In this document: piece after piece, positions 45,173 to 56,539 of the stretch
Numbering within the stretch: the first letter of the stretch is position 1
How the letters are laid out: each line of letters opens with the position of its first letter
Assembly: GCF_021134715.1 (NCBI RefSeq)
Contig: NC_060024.1
Location: forward strand, 3,596,001-3,660,000
DNA length: 64,000 nucleotides
Direction: 5' to 3'
Source: Daphnia pulex
Taxonomy: Eukaryota > Arthropoda > Branchiopoda > Diplostraca > Daphniidae
The notes under the pieces: model-generated
Database searches by the model: none
Seen by the model: the letters and a program-made list of their open reading frames with translations, nothing else
What the model was told of the DNA's origin: nothing
Translations under genes and position numbers: made by a program

Positions 45173-46103
45173 GCTTCGATTAGGCCGTAAGCTTGCTCGA
45201 TGGTTCGATTGTGGGTACGAGATAAGCGTGAAAGGTTTGCAACCGAATCAAATGTCTAAACCTGTACGAAGGAGAATAGTTGAGTGGATGTTCGAATTAA
45301 TGAATTATGGTAATAAATACCCAAAGAGTTCGAATAGGGAAACAATATTATTGGGAATGATCAGAAAGTTGTTCGGTGGTAGAGTTCTGATTTAACTTGG
45401 TCCTTTATTTGTGGCGTCTGTAACGAAAGCGACTTGTTATTAGGGTAATGGGAACGTAAAGTTTTAATTAAACCTACGAGACACTGTAAGCAGTGCAGTT
45501 CGAGATCGATGCTGCACGGATTTTTACAACACGGTTTTCTTCGTTTGTAGTTCGTCAAAGGTTTCGAATAGGTGGCGACACTGGCGACAAGACTAATAGC
45601 TGACCAGGCCACTAAGTCTATGATAAGCAAAGTACAATTAGTCTATATGGTCTAAATTATTGAAACAGTGTTAAATAAATACTTAAGTTGTTCGGGACAA
45701 AGATTACGGGTATACAAGTTCGATAATGAGTGGTCAGTTCGAGAAATCTGTAAACGCAAAAAATTGATTATTGACTTTCATTCTTGTTGGAGGTTATAGC
45801 ATAGAACAACTGGAAAATCAATTTCACGAGACAAAGATTGGGATGGAAGTTTCGATCAAGGCGTAAAGCATGCTCGGTGACAACGATATTGTGCGAAAAA
45901 CTGAGATCGAATTAGTTCGAAACGTAGGGGTTCGATGTTCGTCGTGTTTTGCTTTGTTCGAGAGAGAATATGTTCGAGTTCGTTCGAGTCCGTTTAAATT
46001 GTCGAGATGTTAAAGAAAAACTTACATGTTGGCTGCACAGAAAAAAAAATGGCCGCCACACGCCTTCGACAGACTTCGATAGGCTTCCTGAATTATTCGT
46101 AAT

Positions 46104-46118
46104 CGGGTTTCGGCACCA
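46104..46118 (-). promoter_or_regulatory. Primer-binding site of the BEL element (tRNA-Phe)
   Basis: The plus strand reads CGGGTTTCGGCACCA immediately before the LTR. That equals the 3' end of animal tRNA-Phe including CCA, so the minus strand is complementary to the tRNA primer. No gap separates it from the LTR. Confidence 0.9.
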
Positions 46119-46341
46119 TGTAAAATACGCCGTTTGCTTGGACAATAGCGATGATGAATAATAACCGACACGGGTTGAAGAGGCAGAATTTCCAGGTTTT
46201 ATTTCTTGACCAAAAGACACTCACGAAAATTACACACACTTGACTTTTTCTCCTTTTGCACGTGAATGAATCCTCGGCCGTCGTCTGCTCTCTCTCTTCC
46301 TTTTCGCCCGCCTGTGCGCCTCCTGGTGACGGTTCACCACA
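46119..46341 (-). repeat. BEL/Pao 5' LTR
   Basis: 223 bp, identical to the 3' LTR except for one extra T. It is followed by the TSD copy GTCAC at 46,342-46,346. Confidence 0.95.
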
Positions 46342-46346
46342 GTCAC

Positions 46347-47880
46347 AATCCTTAAACAAATTTTTGCTCTTTCACTCTCCCATGATGTTAACATCAAATT
46401 AGAATAAATATTAACTCTAGAAAATGAAAGACCTTACTTGTCTTTGGAAACAAAAACTTGTAGTTACGAGACTGGCAGACTCCGAACGATTCGACGAAGA
46501 AAAATAATCAGAACTATGTTGCCACATCACCGAGAACTATAACCTCAAATTTGAAAATTATTGAAGGTGTAAAAAACCCCGGTATTTGGTGGCATCAGTA
46601 AAACTGTCCAGTGTGGAAACCCCATTATATGGTAGTTTACCCCGAAATTTTTTTTCGGTGGAAAAGTCACCTTTTTTTAATTCGATGAAAATTCTCGTTT
46701 TTAGGTAGAAATACCGATTTAAGGGGAGGTAAATAACCGAAAAAAGTCAAGATTTTTAACAGTGCTGGGGTAATATCAACGTAATTTAGGCGTCATTCGG
46801 CTCTGAGAAGTTGAACGGAATGAGCTTTCGTAGAGAACAGTTATTTTGATACACTTTCCTGTGGAAATGGGGCATATTCTTGAGAGTATGATTCGTTCGT
46901 AGGTGTTATCGGCAGGTACGGAATTGGTTCTACAATTACATGTCCCACAATTTTTTTTTCTTTTTTTGTACAAGATTCGATTTCGTTGGTTCAGAGCGGC
47001 AATAGCTCTGCTTCTCCTGTTTTTCGAGATAAAGATTCCTTTAAAAATGCTGCCCCAGTTAACCGTTGAGATAAATATACTAACTTGGAAGGGGGCATTC
47101 CCCTCGTGCAGTCGTCGGCGGGATATTTTTATCCAGACATGCATTTTAATTTAATGTGCCGTCTGTGAATATCGGAGCTTTTGCAAACGTGGTACGAGAC
47201 AAAGCTGGAATAGTTGCAATGGGAGGAATGAATTCAGCAGTGATGTGGCGTTAGTAGTCTTCTCAAAAGATAAAGTTATTTTTTAAGTTAACGATGCTCG
47301 ATTAAAATGGGTCCGTTTACGCAAGTTTGACGTTAGTTAGTGTTCACCGCTTGTTATTTTTGGGAGGGATATTTCCCAAGGAAATTACGGTCTCCGTCGC
47401 TTTGATTAAAGATCTTCCTTGTGCAATACATTGAATAAAATTAGAGAAGGAGTGAAAATAAATTAGACTTAAACACCATATGAGGAAACAGTTAGGAAGA
47501 ACATAAATGGGAGGGAACTTTAAATTTTCAAATTCGTGCCTTGACAAATTCAAGAAGTCTAAAAGATCAACTTCAATATTGGGGCGATGAAATTGAGTTC
47601 TGTTCCAAGACCGGTATAGCTTGAACTCCCAGAAAATGCTGAGAACAAGCGAAATGGAAATTCATTTGAAAAAACTGGTTTTATGTCTATTGCTTCAGTT
47701 AATCACTTTTTTTTAAGAGAGAAAATCGAATATACTAGCAGACAGCGTTTAATGGTCGTACCGGAGCTATAGAGTAGGTGAGCCCTGGGCAATGTGGGGA
47801 AATTTTGTTTTACGCTGCTCATTTTTTTAAGGAGAATAAGAAAAAAGTAAAAGTATATGAGTGATTCCCTGGCATTTATT
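46347..47880. other. Flank of the BEL insertion; no complete gene
   Basis: On the minus strand, CAAAGACAA|GTAAGG (donor at about 46,437) ends an open stretch that could be an upstream exon of the mini-exon gene, but its acceptor is not found. TTTCTAG|AGTTAAT at about 46,420 is a possible acceptor. The segment 47,765-47,880 is a repeat shared with 5,640-5,760. The ORF shadows at 46,776-47,553 show no domains. Confidence 0.35.
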
Positions 47881-47882
47881 TA

Positions 47883-48200
47883 TTGCGAGCCCGAAGGGCG
47901 AAGCTAATAATCGCATACGCAGAAAAAAAAAGCCATGTCACTTTGTATGTCTGTCTGTATGTAACGCTCCATAGCTCGGGTGTTTCACGACAGATTTCGG
48001 ACTTTTTGGTCTTAAAAATTAGGCACAAAATATGCGGTGCGACCAGAACAAAAATAATTTCATTTACTTAATTAGTTCTCCTGTAATTAATGAAAAACTG
48101 CTAAAATAACAGCTTAATGACTAGTGACATCTGGCGGTTGCGACTAAAACTTTTTCAGTTTAGGTCAAAATTAATCACCACCAGATGCCCATAGCATCGC
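47883..48200 (+). repeat. GCCCGAAGGGCGAAGC repeat, extra copy
   Basis: It begins GCGAGCCCGAAGGGCGAAGC and runs through CTAATAATCGCATACGCAG, TGTATGTAACGCTCCATAGC and GCGGTGCGACCAGAACAAA. It is the same family as 48,758-49,210 and the inverted 61,358-61,745. It interrupts the repeat shared with 5,640-5,760. Confidence 0.75.
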
Positions 48201-48757
48201 CGTGATGACGCAATCATTGGTGTCCTTACCTTGACGCAACAACAAGATTTGCATTTATGTTTTGTTAAACTAACTAAAAGGACTAAAATATAGTTATTTT
48301 TAATTTCAATCATTGAACTTTATGTGTAAAAATAGGAAAATATGACTTGAGCAAACTAAACATAAATAACTTGCAAGGATATTGAACTGTGAATGAAAAA
48401 TCACACCGCATTGCAGTTGCGAAAAAAGTGTTGATACGCTTACTGGGTTCCTAAAAGTGCACATCTGTAAAAATATTGTTATTACCCATGCCCTTTGGTA
48501 ACCATGACTCAGACAAATCAAAATTTTGCGATAGAATTTTTTCACAAAGTTTCATAGAAAAAACATTTAATTTATAGAAAAATTCTGAAAAATTAGGATG
48601 GCATTTAGCAACAAGTCCGACTTAACAATAGGCCATGAATTTTTCATTTAAAACAGTTTTCAACCGGCTTACGACTATCCCTTCGCGGCGAGCTGATAAG
48701 CTTGCTTTTATATCTTATTTGGTAATTTAAAAAAAAATTTCGTAAAACTTTTTTGCT

Positions 48758-49425
48758 AGCCCGAAGGGCGAAGCTAATAATCGCATACGCAGAAAAAAAA
48801 TACCATGTCACTTTGTCTGTCTGTCTGTATGTAACGCTCCATAGCTCGGGCGTTTCAAGATAGATTTCAGACTTTCAGGTCATAAAAATTAGAAAAAAAT
48901 AAGCGGTGCAACCAGAACAAAAAAGATTCCATTTACTTAATTAGTTCTCCCGTTATTAATGAAAAACTGTTAAAATAATTGCTTAACGACTGGTGACATC
49001 CGGCGGTTGTTACTACAACTTTTTCACCTTAGGTTTAAATTCCACTTTCCATTATCGCCTAATAGGTTCCCTCGTTTTGGGATACCTTCACTTTTTTTTG
49101 GTCTTAAAAATTAGACCAAAAATATGCGGTGCGACCAGAACAAAAAAATTTAATTTACTTAATTACTTCTCCCGTAAGTAATGAAAAACTGCTAATTGCA
49201 AATTCCTTAATGAATAGTGACATCTGGCGGTTGCGACTTCAACTTTTTCACTAAGGTCTTAATTCCACTTTCCACTATAGCTTCCCTCGTTTTGACTCCT
49301 GCCATGTCAATGCGTGAAAACCGCTGTCGTGCAAATTTACCTCCGGAGGCTCTGCGTAAAAACCCTCTATCCTGCAAATATATCGCCGGAGGCCATTGCG
49401 CTATTGCAAAGATTGCTTAATCAAG
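48758..49425 (+). repeat. Left arm of a large inverted repeat
   Basis: This arm is matched in reverse complement by 61,745-61,358 joined to 60,146-59,878; the right arm carries a 1.2-kb insertion. It contains two tandem GCGGTGCGACCAGAAC ... GACATCTGGCGGTTGCGAC blocks and ends with the CATTGCCTCC-type minisatellite. The two arms enclose about 10.4 kb, including the GT10 exon. Confidence 0.8.
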
Positions 49426-50731
49426 CGAGAGAGGGGAAAGTCGACACTATTAATTTAAGAAGCTTCAATTGGGCTACAATATTTACTCAGGTAGATGGGT
49501 GGGATGTATGAGCTGGAATTTTTGCTACGGAAATGGAGTACTTATCTATTTACCAAAGAAAAATGTGTGCTACTGAGCTGGACTACTCTCCCTTCGCTAG
49601 CGGGATGATTCCGGGTTTCGGCACCAAAACTGTGAATAAATTAAATCACTAGTTATACTAGATTTACTGTTATTGATGGTTTTTTTACTGTTTGATTAAC
49701 TAAGTAGAACTAATCAACGCTAAAAGGTGCTGGAAACGATATCCTATAATAAGCGGTCGATCTCCTTTCTTAAGACCATATCATGTCATGATTTACACAG
49801 TGTTAACATAAGGATATGACTGAATGAGCCATCTGTATGACTTGGCCATTAAGTTGCAAATTAAACAAAAATCTTATAGAACAAAAACTGTCAGTGGAAA
49901 TTAAAATAGTCCTACTGTTTCCGGGAGGTTGGCAACTCTCAGAATCTTACACCCTGACTATAATAGAGTTGGTGCATAAATAAGGGATTCGTTTGAAAAA
50001 AATATCATTAGAATCAGTTTTTCACGCTGATGCTCATGGTAATTTTTATTTTTTAAATAAAAATTTATCCCCGAAATCTCACTTCAAAATTGAGATTAGC
50101 TCTCCCCACTTTAAAATGGACCCACGCCATTTTTGGTGGGCTGTCCTTAAAATGTGATGAATTTTGCTCTTCCCCCCCCCCCCCCTTTTCACCCTTTTTC
50201 ATGCTGCCTTTACCCCCTCTTTTGCCCTTAGGACTTTCGAATCAAGTATCGGCTTTCCCGATTACTTTAAAATTATAAAAAATATGGAAAATACTCTACG
50301 TTATTTCCTCTTTAAGCCTGTTTAATTTGTTTTATATTTACAATAGTTTAAATAAGAGATATTCAATAATATACTAAGACCCTTTTGTTGGGGGCAAATC
50401 GGCCGCACAGTGTCGGGGCTTTTTGGCTTACATAAAATTGCAAATGATAGCAGTAAAATTATTTGTGTTCGACTTTTTTCGTGTTTTTAGTCAACTACCA
50501 TACTTATTTAAGATTTTTAATTGATATTCCGTTGGTGGGTTGCATTATTGGGTTATTTTTTTTAATTTTAAATTTCTACTGTCAGTCAACGGTTTTTCCG
50601 TAAGAAATACAGGGCCGAGACACCCTGGCGGTGTGAGCAAAAGACCCCGTATCTGGGGCGGGTTTGCTTTTTTTTTAAATCGGCAATAACCTTGTCTTAA
50701 TTTATTTAGATCGGATTGAAAAAATCACCAT
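49422..50731 (-). repeat. LTR-retroelement fragment with tRNA-Phe PBS, copy 1
   Basis: The 1.31-kb segment is repeated in the same orientation at 62,679-64,000 with only scattered differences. On the plus strand CCGGGTTTCGGCACCA (49,611-49,626) is a tRNA-Phe primer-binding site for a minus-strand element. TGTGAATAAATT (49,631) would then be the LTR edge, making the LTR more than 1 kb long. No gag or pol follows to the left; only about 190 bp of leader is shared. Confidence 0.65.
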
Positions 50732-53700
50732 TTAGAGCAGGAAGGATTCTCTTTCTTTTAAGATTTGATGGATCTAAATCCGTTAGAAAATAATGGAATG
50801 GAAGCTAAGAGAAAAAAGTGAGCCAGTCGCCCCACTCTCTCCTACGAGGTAACAATTTTCGGTAATATCAATTTACCAAAAATCAAAGCCTTTTTTAACA
50901 GTGTAGGGGATACTGGAGTAACACGGGACAGTTTTCTTTTTCCTCGCATATCTCCCAGAATTTAATCACCCTATTTTATTTTTTTTACATTTTTATGTAT
51001 TTCACATTCAAAGGTACCCCTTATATATTTTATTTAATTTTAGAGTAAACCGTTTACCCGTAGGAGACGGCTAAAGTTTTCAAAAATTTGTGGGAGGAAC
51101 CTATTTTGAGGGGTAAGTGAGGACACTAGGGAGGGTAGGGTGGGACGTTTGCTTTATAAGCCTTAAAATTTGTTAAAAATTTAAAAAAAAAATTAATCGT
51201 GTTCCCCTACATCGATTCTACATGTCTTTAAAAAAAATTAATGAATTATTGTGTAAATTGAAATTTGCATTTTATGAAAAAATAGCTTAGCTCCGCCCTC
51301 AAATCTTTCTGCCCTTCTAAACTGCAGTAAAATTTGCTGTCCAAAATTTCCCAAAAGCTCTCTTTTTTAAATGTCTATATTTCCTAAAATAATGGGTCTG
51401 AAATTCCAATTTTTTTTGTAAACGATAAAGAAATGAACGATTTTCTATCCATGTAAATAAAGTATGCATTTTTTGTATTTTTGCCGTAAAACCTTATATG
51501 GCGGCGAAAAATTTTACAAGCGAAAACCCGTTTTTTTATTTTGTCAATAACTCCTACAGTTGCATATTATGCGGAATGTGGTAATATTAACTGGCAATTA
51601 TGTCAAACACAAATATGAAATGACTGTGGTGATGCGAATGCTTTCAACAAATTGTTTCTTTTAGTTTATCATGTTTGCTGGATCTTATTCTCTTGTACTG
51701 TTCGTTCTTGTGTGTTTGGTCTTGATTAACTCCTTGTTGAGTCTTTTCTTTATCTTGGTCTTTTGTCTATTACTTGTTGGTCATACTCAATATCGAGCTC
51801 TCCAATTTTTCCTGCAGAACTGTTAAAATTATTCAAACTGCTAATTGTGTTTGGTTTAATACATAGTTAAATGATACTTATCACTTTGTTGGTTAATAAC
51901 ACATCATGCTCTTCTCCAAATGATTGCTGACAAATTGATCTTGAACGTTCACTTTCTTTACTGATATACATTAGTCTGGACAAGAGGAGTTACAAATGGA
52001 CTTGATCTTACTATTACGAAATCCTTCATTCTTTTTTCACTAGCACATTTACATCTCTAGGCTCAGTTGTTCTTGCAGCACACTTTTAGCTACTGATTTT
52101 AAAAAGTTTTTGTCGTTCATTCTGGGTTGTTAACACCAACTGTCATGGAGAAACTCGTTGTTTTTTTTGGCCGTGAGAGAAGCAGTGCAATGAAGGAAGG
52201 GGAAGCCCACTGACCAATCAGAATATCGGAGGGTGCATCGCGCCTTACAAAAAAGTGCATCGCGCTGATCGCGCTGTAGGCTACCATTGCTCAGAAATCA
52301 CCACAAAGCGTCTCTGAGAGCCGTCGCGATGATCGATATCTAGTTAACATTCCTTCTAATTTTTGAAGACTAAATTATGTTTCGCATATGTCATGTTTAT
52401 TTAATGTAAAGCGCAGTTTTTTTGTAATTGTATAAAAGACAATTAATTAATTTTAAAAAGTAATATTGTGAGTTTAATAAATCAGGTATATTACTCTACA
52501 TTGTGGCTGCGAGTTTACAGATTTCGTTTAGAACGCTGTCCGACAACGAACTGAACTCACTATATAATATATTTAGTTGATGAGACAAGGCATGCATCTA
52601 GTACAGTACCCTTTTATTCTTTTCGGTTTAAGAATTTTTGAATACGTCGGTTAGAAAATAGACAGCCAGGAAGAAATACTATTTTAAAAAAATAATCTTG
52701 AATGCAGCAACACGCTTTATCAAATTATACTAGTAATCTTGTGCCAGTTGTAAGCTAACGTAACGGAAACATAAGAATTTGGTTTGTTAATGATTTTCCA
52801 AGGCAACGTGGATTCGTGTTTTTCGTAAGCGATTTGGTCTTTTACTTTTCCAGACGTTCGAGATTACTTCGAAAATAGACCCATAACTTATCCTAACCTA
52901 ACCTAACCTATCCTTACCTAACCTAACCAAAGTTAGTGGCAGTTATTGGTTTTTATTTATGGAGTGGTCGATGTTGCAACTTTTGAAGCGGGCTCCACTC
53001 TTTAGCCGCGAGGATCTCCAGCACTCCTCTCGCGGCTTTGTATGTATGTATCCTCGCTACATCCGTTCCGCTTCCGCTTGTATCGGCAAAGTTAGTGGCA
53101 GTTAGTATTTTTTTCAGAGTGGTCGATGTTGCAATTTTGGAGTTGCTGAATTTTTTTTCATTATGAAACAGAGTGATTCAATTATTTCCCCACCCATTTT
53201 ACATCTTGCATGTTAATCTTATCGACTCCTTTTCATTCTCATTCTCCTTTTGCCAGTTATATTTTTGTTTGCCATAGACGGCAGACGAGGGACAGGCAAA
53301 CAGAACCCTAAGACAGAAGGACTACTTTTTATAAACCTTCAAAGCGGCCTTATTTCTCCATGATAGAGAGCTTATTGAAACAGAAATAGACGGGTTTCTT
53401 CGTTCACCGTGACCTTTTATATACTTTGCCTAGCTCAAACCAAGATGAGTGAAATTCACACATTGCCTGCTTGTTATTTATAAGTTAGTTGGGCGATTCC
53501 CGCCTTTATTATTTCATGATTATATTCCTCTTGGTTTTTACCATGAAGTTAATTTTTTACAAATGTCGTTTTCACTTCACAGCTCTCGTAAATTTTAAAA
53601 ATTAACAAATTTCCGTGCTTCGCCATTTTTTTTATATTTTTCTCCCCTGTTGACATCTTGCCCGTCAATCTCATTTGTTACCTTATTAATTTTCTTCTTG

Positions 53701-55182
53701 CCAGATCTTTTTCGTTTTTTGATCACTTTTTTTCTTTTATTTGTTTTAAGTTGTAAAGACTTTTTTATTTGCAATTTATTTTAATTGCGTGATATCTTGA
53801 TTAGCCTGTTCATTTCTTGTCCGTAGTTTATTTATTACCCAATATTCGTAGCCTGCCCGTCGATTCGTCGCCTGATATTCTGTCGCCTGCCCCTCGCTTA
53901 ATATTAGTGGTACAGCTATTCGTCTTTTACCCGAAATTTTGGTGTGTTTTAGTCGCGGGTGCGTAGTCAAACAGTTTAATTTAAGACGGGTATTATTGTC
54001 TTTTGATTAGTTACCCGTCACTCACGTTTTTCCGAGTTGCAATTGATTCAATTGCATTGTGTTTGACCATCAAATTCGTTTTCTTCTGTCTTTTTTTTCT
54101 TATACGTTAATTCTCGGGGTTTTATACTTTTATTATTAATTTTAAGACTGGTTTTGCTGTCTTTTGTTTTGTTACCGGTCACTAACGTTTTTCCTAGTAG
54201 CAATTGAATCAATTTCATTGTGTAAGACCGTGAATCAAATTTTCTTTTTCTTCTGTCTTTAATTTTTAATACCCGTTAATTCAAGAATTTTGATTATTAA
54301 TAGGAAAAAAATTTTTCGCAAAAAGTAGTTATAGTAGCAGTAGTGTTAGACCCCGACAAAGAAGCCCCGGTTTATTATATTTAAGCGATTTTCTTTCTCC
54401 TTGAAACGTGCCTGTTCTCCCTTTTATTTCTAAGTTCCTTAAAATCTTTGAATTAAATACTGATCACGACATTTTTCCTTGTGAGAAGAGAAATAGCAAT
54501 TTCATTTTATTCTGTTTCTGCCACCCTTTATATACTTTGCCGTAGCTTAAACCGTGGTGAGTGAAATTTACATACTGCCGTCTCGTTATTTATATGTTAG
54601 TAAGCCGATTTTAGTCTTTATTATTTGGTGAACACATTTCCCTTAGTGTTAAATATGAAGTTCATTTTTTACAAACGTCATTTTCGCTTAACAGCTATCG
54701 TAGGTAAAAAAAAACGAACGAATTTCCGTGTTGACGTGTTCCTTTCGCCACATTTTCTACCCTAGCTAGATCCCCCCTTCAGCGACTCAGCCTCCCTCTT
54801 GCAACTCGAGGATTTTCCCTTGAGGGTAAAGACCCAAAACAGGTAGAAACTCTGGGAGCCAATCAGCGCGTGAACACATACTATTTTAGCCCTGCCCAAG
54901 CGACGACTTGTATTATAGTATAGGATGATTGAAATCACAAAACTATGATGAAGAACCTGTCATGTTATTCCATCGGACGATCAGACGAGAAAATCAAAAC
55001 CGCCCTGTTTGCCAGCCCCCCTCAAAGCCTTATACCTTTTTACCTTACTCCACCTATAAACTCTATACCTGCCTTCTTTACCCTACCTTATCCCCAGGGT
55101 TCTATATAGGCCCTATGTTACCATTACAAAAATATATATTGAAACATTTATATTTTTAAAATCTTCATAATAATTATTATTA
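50732..55182. other. AT-rich repeat-derived region, no gene
   Basis: It contains the interstitial telomere-like run (52,891-52,928), repeated AAAGTTAGTGGCAGTTA blocks at 52,928 and 53,090, and an imperfect pair at about 53,400-53,480 and 54,530-54,600 (TTTATATACTTTGCC, GAGTGAAATT.ACA). There is also an imperfect tandem pair at about 53,980-54,110 and 54,145-54,280 (CACTCACGTTTTTCC, GCAATTGATTCAATTGCATT). ORFs are short and unsupported. Confidence 0.5.
52891..52928 (-). repeat. Interstitial (TTAGG)n-type telomere repeat
   Basis: The plus strand reads CCTAACCTAACCTAACC with interruptions (CCTATCCTTACC), about seven units in all. This is the arthropod telomere motif. Short length and flanking repeats indicate an internal tract. 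Confidence 0.7.
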
Positions 55183-55735
55183 GGGGCGAGTGGGGCTAAA
55201 AGGCCTGGGGGCAGGTCGCTCTTTTCTAATTATTTAGCTCTGTATTTAATTTAAAAAATTAAGCTTTTATCCATGTGTGCATCATTATCATGCGCACTAA
55301 TATTGGAAATTTCAAGAATATATGACTAGCCGTTCTGAAGATATAAAGTAAAAACACTTGACTTTTTTATGAAAGATTTTTCGAAAAGCTTTTTCATATA
55401 ATTTCTTTTAGAATAACGATAGAAATATTAAAAAATACTAGTGAAATAGAGAATTTTATCCTCTATCAACTATATGTAAAGGCGTAAACAGAAAAATTAA
55501 TTATAGTGGCATAAAATATATTTTGTGTAGACGACCTTGTTGGGGCTATTTCTGCCTTTCACCGAAGGCTAGTTGGCTTATGGAAAATTGCCATTGCTGA
55601 GAATAACTGAATTTTTGAATTAGATCAAATTTCTTATGGATATTAAAACTAACCCAGGGAATTATATATAAAAACCACACTGAAAAAATAAATCGTTGTT
55701 ATTATGATTTATTTGATCAAAATTGAGATTTCAAA
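55183..55735. repeat. Inverted copy of 26,225-26,864
   Basis: It starts TAGGGGCGAGTGGGGCTAAA and contains GCAGGTCGCTCTTTTCTAAT, GCCGTTCTGAAGATATAAAG, GACCTTGTTGGGGCTATTTC and GGCTAGTTGGCTTATGG. Identity is high by eye. No transposase. Confidence 0.75.
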
Positions 55736-55843
55736 TCGGGGGCGTAGCCCCCGCTGCACCTAAGCAGCACTAGCTTGTGATATAAATAACTAGTTAAAAT
55801 AGAGAGGAAAATGACGTAGTAGGCCTAATCCATATAAACTAAA

Positions 55844-56537
55844 AATACTTTGATTAAATTGTTTTAAAAATTAAAATGTAATGGAAAATCTGATATGGTT
55901 TGTGCGGTTTGCGAAAATTATTAAAGACTAGCTTCTGATGTCACTCTAAAATGGACGGTAAGTCGGTAATTTGTAATTTGTTGCATGGAAACTGTTAAGA
56001 AAGATAGTAATTGCAAGGCGGTGTGGGGTAGCGGGAACTGCGCCCCCGCTGCACCTAAGCCGCACTTGCACTCTTGTTCAAAATGGGGCTACTTAGCACT
56101 ACTCATAAGATGCGAAACGGAAAGCGCAACTTATAAGTTGAGAAACGCTTCTTACATAGTAACCTTCGCAACCAACAATCACTAGTACACAATACTTTGA
56201 TTAAATTGTTTTAAAAATTAAAATGTAATGGAAAATCTGATATGGTTTGTGCGGTTTGCGAAAATTATTAAAGACTAGCTTCTGATGTCACTCTAAAATG
56301 GACGGTAAGTCGGTAATTTGTAATTTGTTGCATGGAAACTGTTAAGAAAGATAGTAATTGCAAGGCGGTGTGGGGTAGCGGGAACTGCGCCCCCGCTGCA
56401 CCTAAGCCGCACTTGCACTCTTGTTCAAAATGGGGCTACTTAGCACTACTCATAAGATGCGAAACGGAAAGCGCAACTTATAAGTTGAGAAACGCTTCTT
56501 ACATAGTAACCTTCGCAACCAACAATCACTAGTACAC
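55844..56537 (+). repeat. Perfect 347-bp tandem duplication
   Basis: Unit 1 is 55,844-56,190 and unit 2 is 56,191-56,537. They appear identical base for base, including the 66-codon ORF carried in each (55,985-56,185; 56,332-56,532). Each unit contains GCGCCCCCGCTGCACCTAAG, similar to the boundary at 55,740. The ORF has no recognisable domain and is not called as a gene. Confidence 0.9.
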
Positions 56538-56539
56538 TC

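Larger units (their letters stand above)
39204..46341 (-). mobile_element. Complete BEL/Pao LTR retrotransposon
   Basis: The element is 7,138 bp on the minus strand. It is bounded by LTRs at 46,119-46,341 (5') and 39,204-39,425 (3') and by a perfect 5-bp target-site duplication GTCAC (39,199-39,203 and 46,342-46,346). The LTRs differ by a single-base indel in a T run. A 15-nt primer-binding site complementary to tRNA-Phe abuts the 5' LTR. One ORF (39,449-45,172) encodes Gag-Pol. The near-identity of the LTRs and the open frame show a recent insertion. No env ORF is visible, and the leader (45,173-46,103) is non-coding. Confidence 0.97.

Noticed and set aside
39477..45395. Long plus-strand ORFs opposite the BEL polyprotein (for example 42,702-43,427, 241 codons)
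   Set aside because: They are shadows of the minus-strand 1,907-codon Gag-Pol frame.
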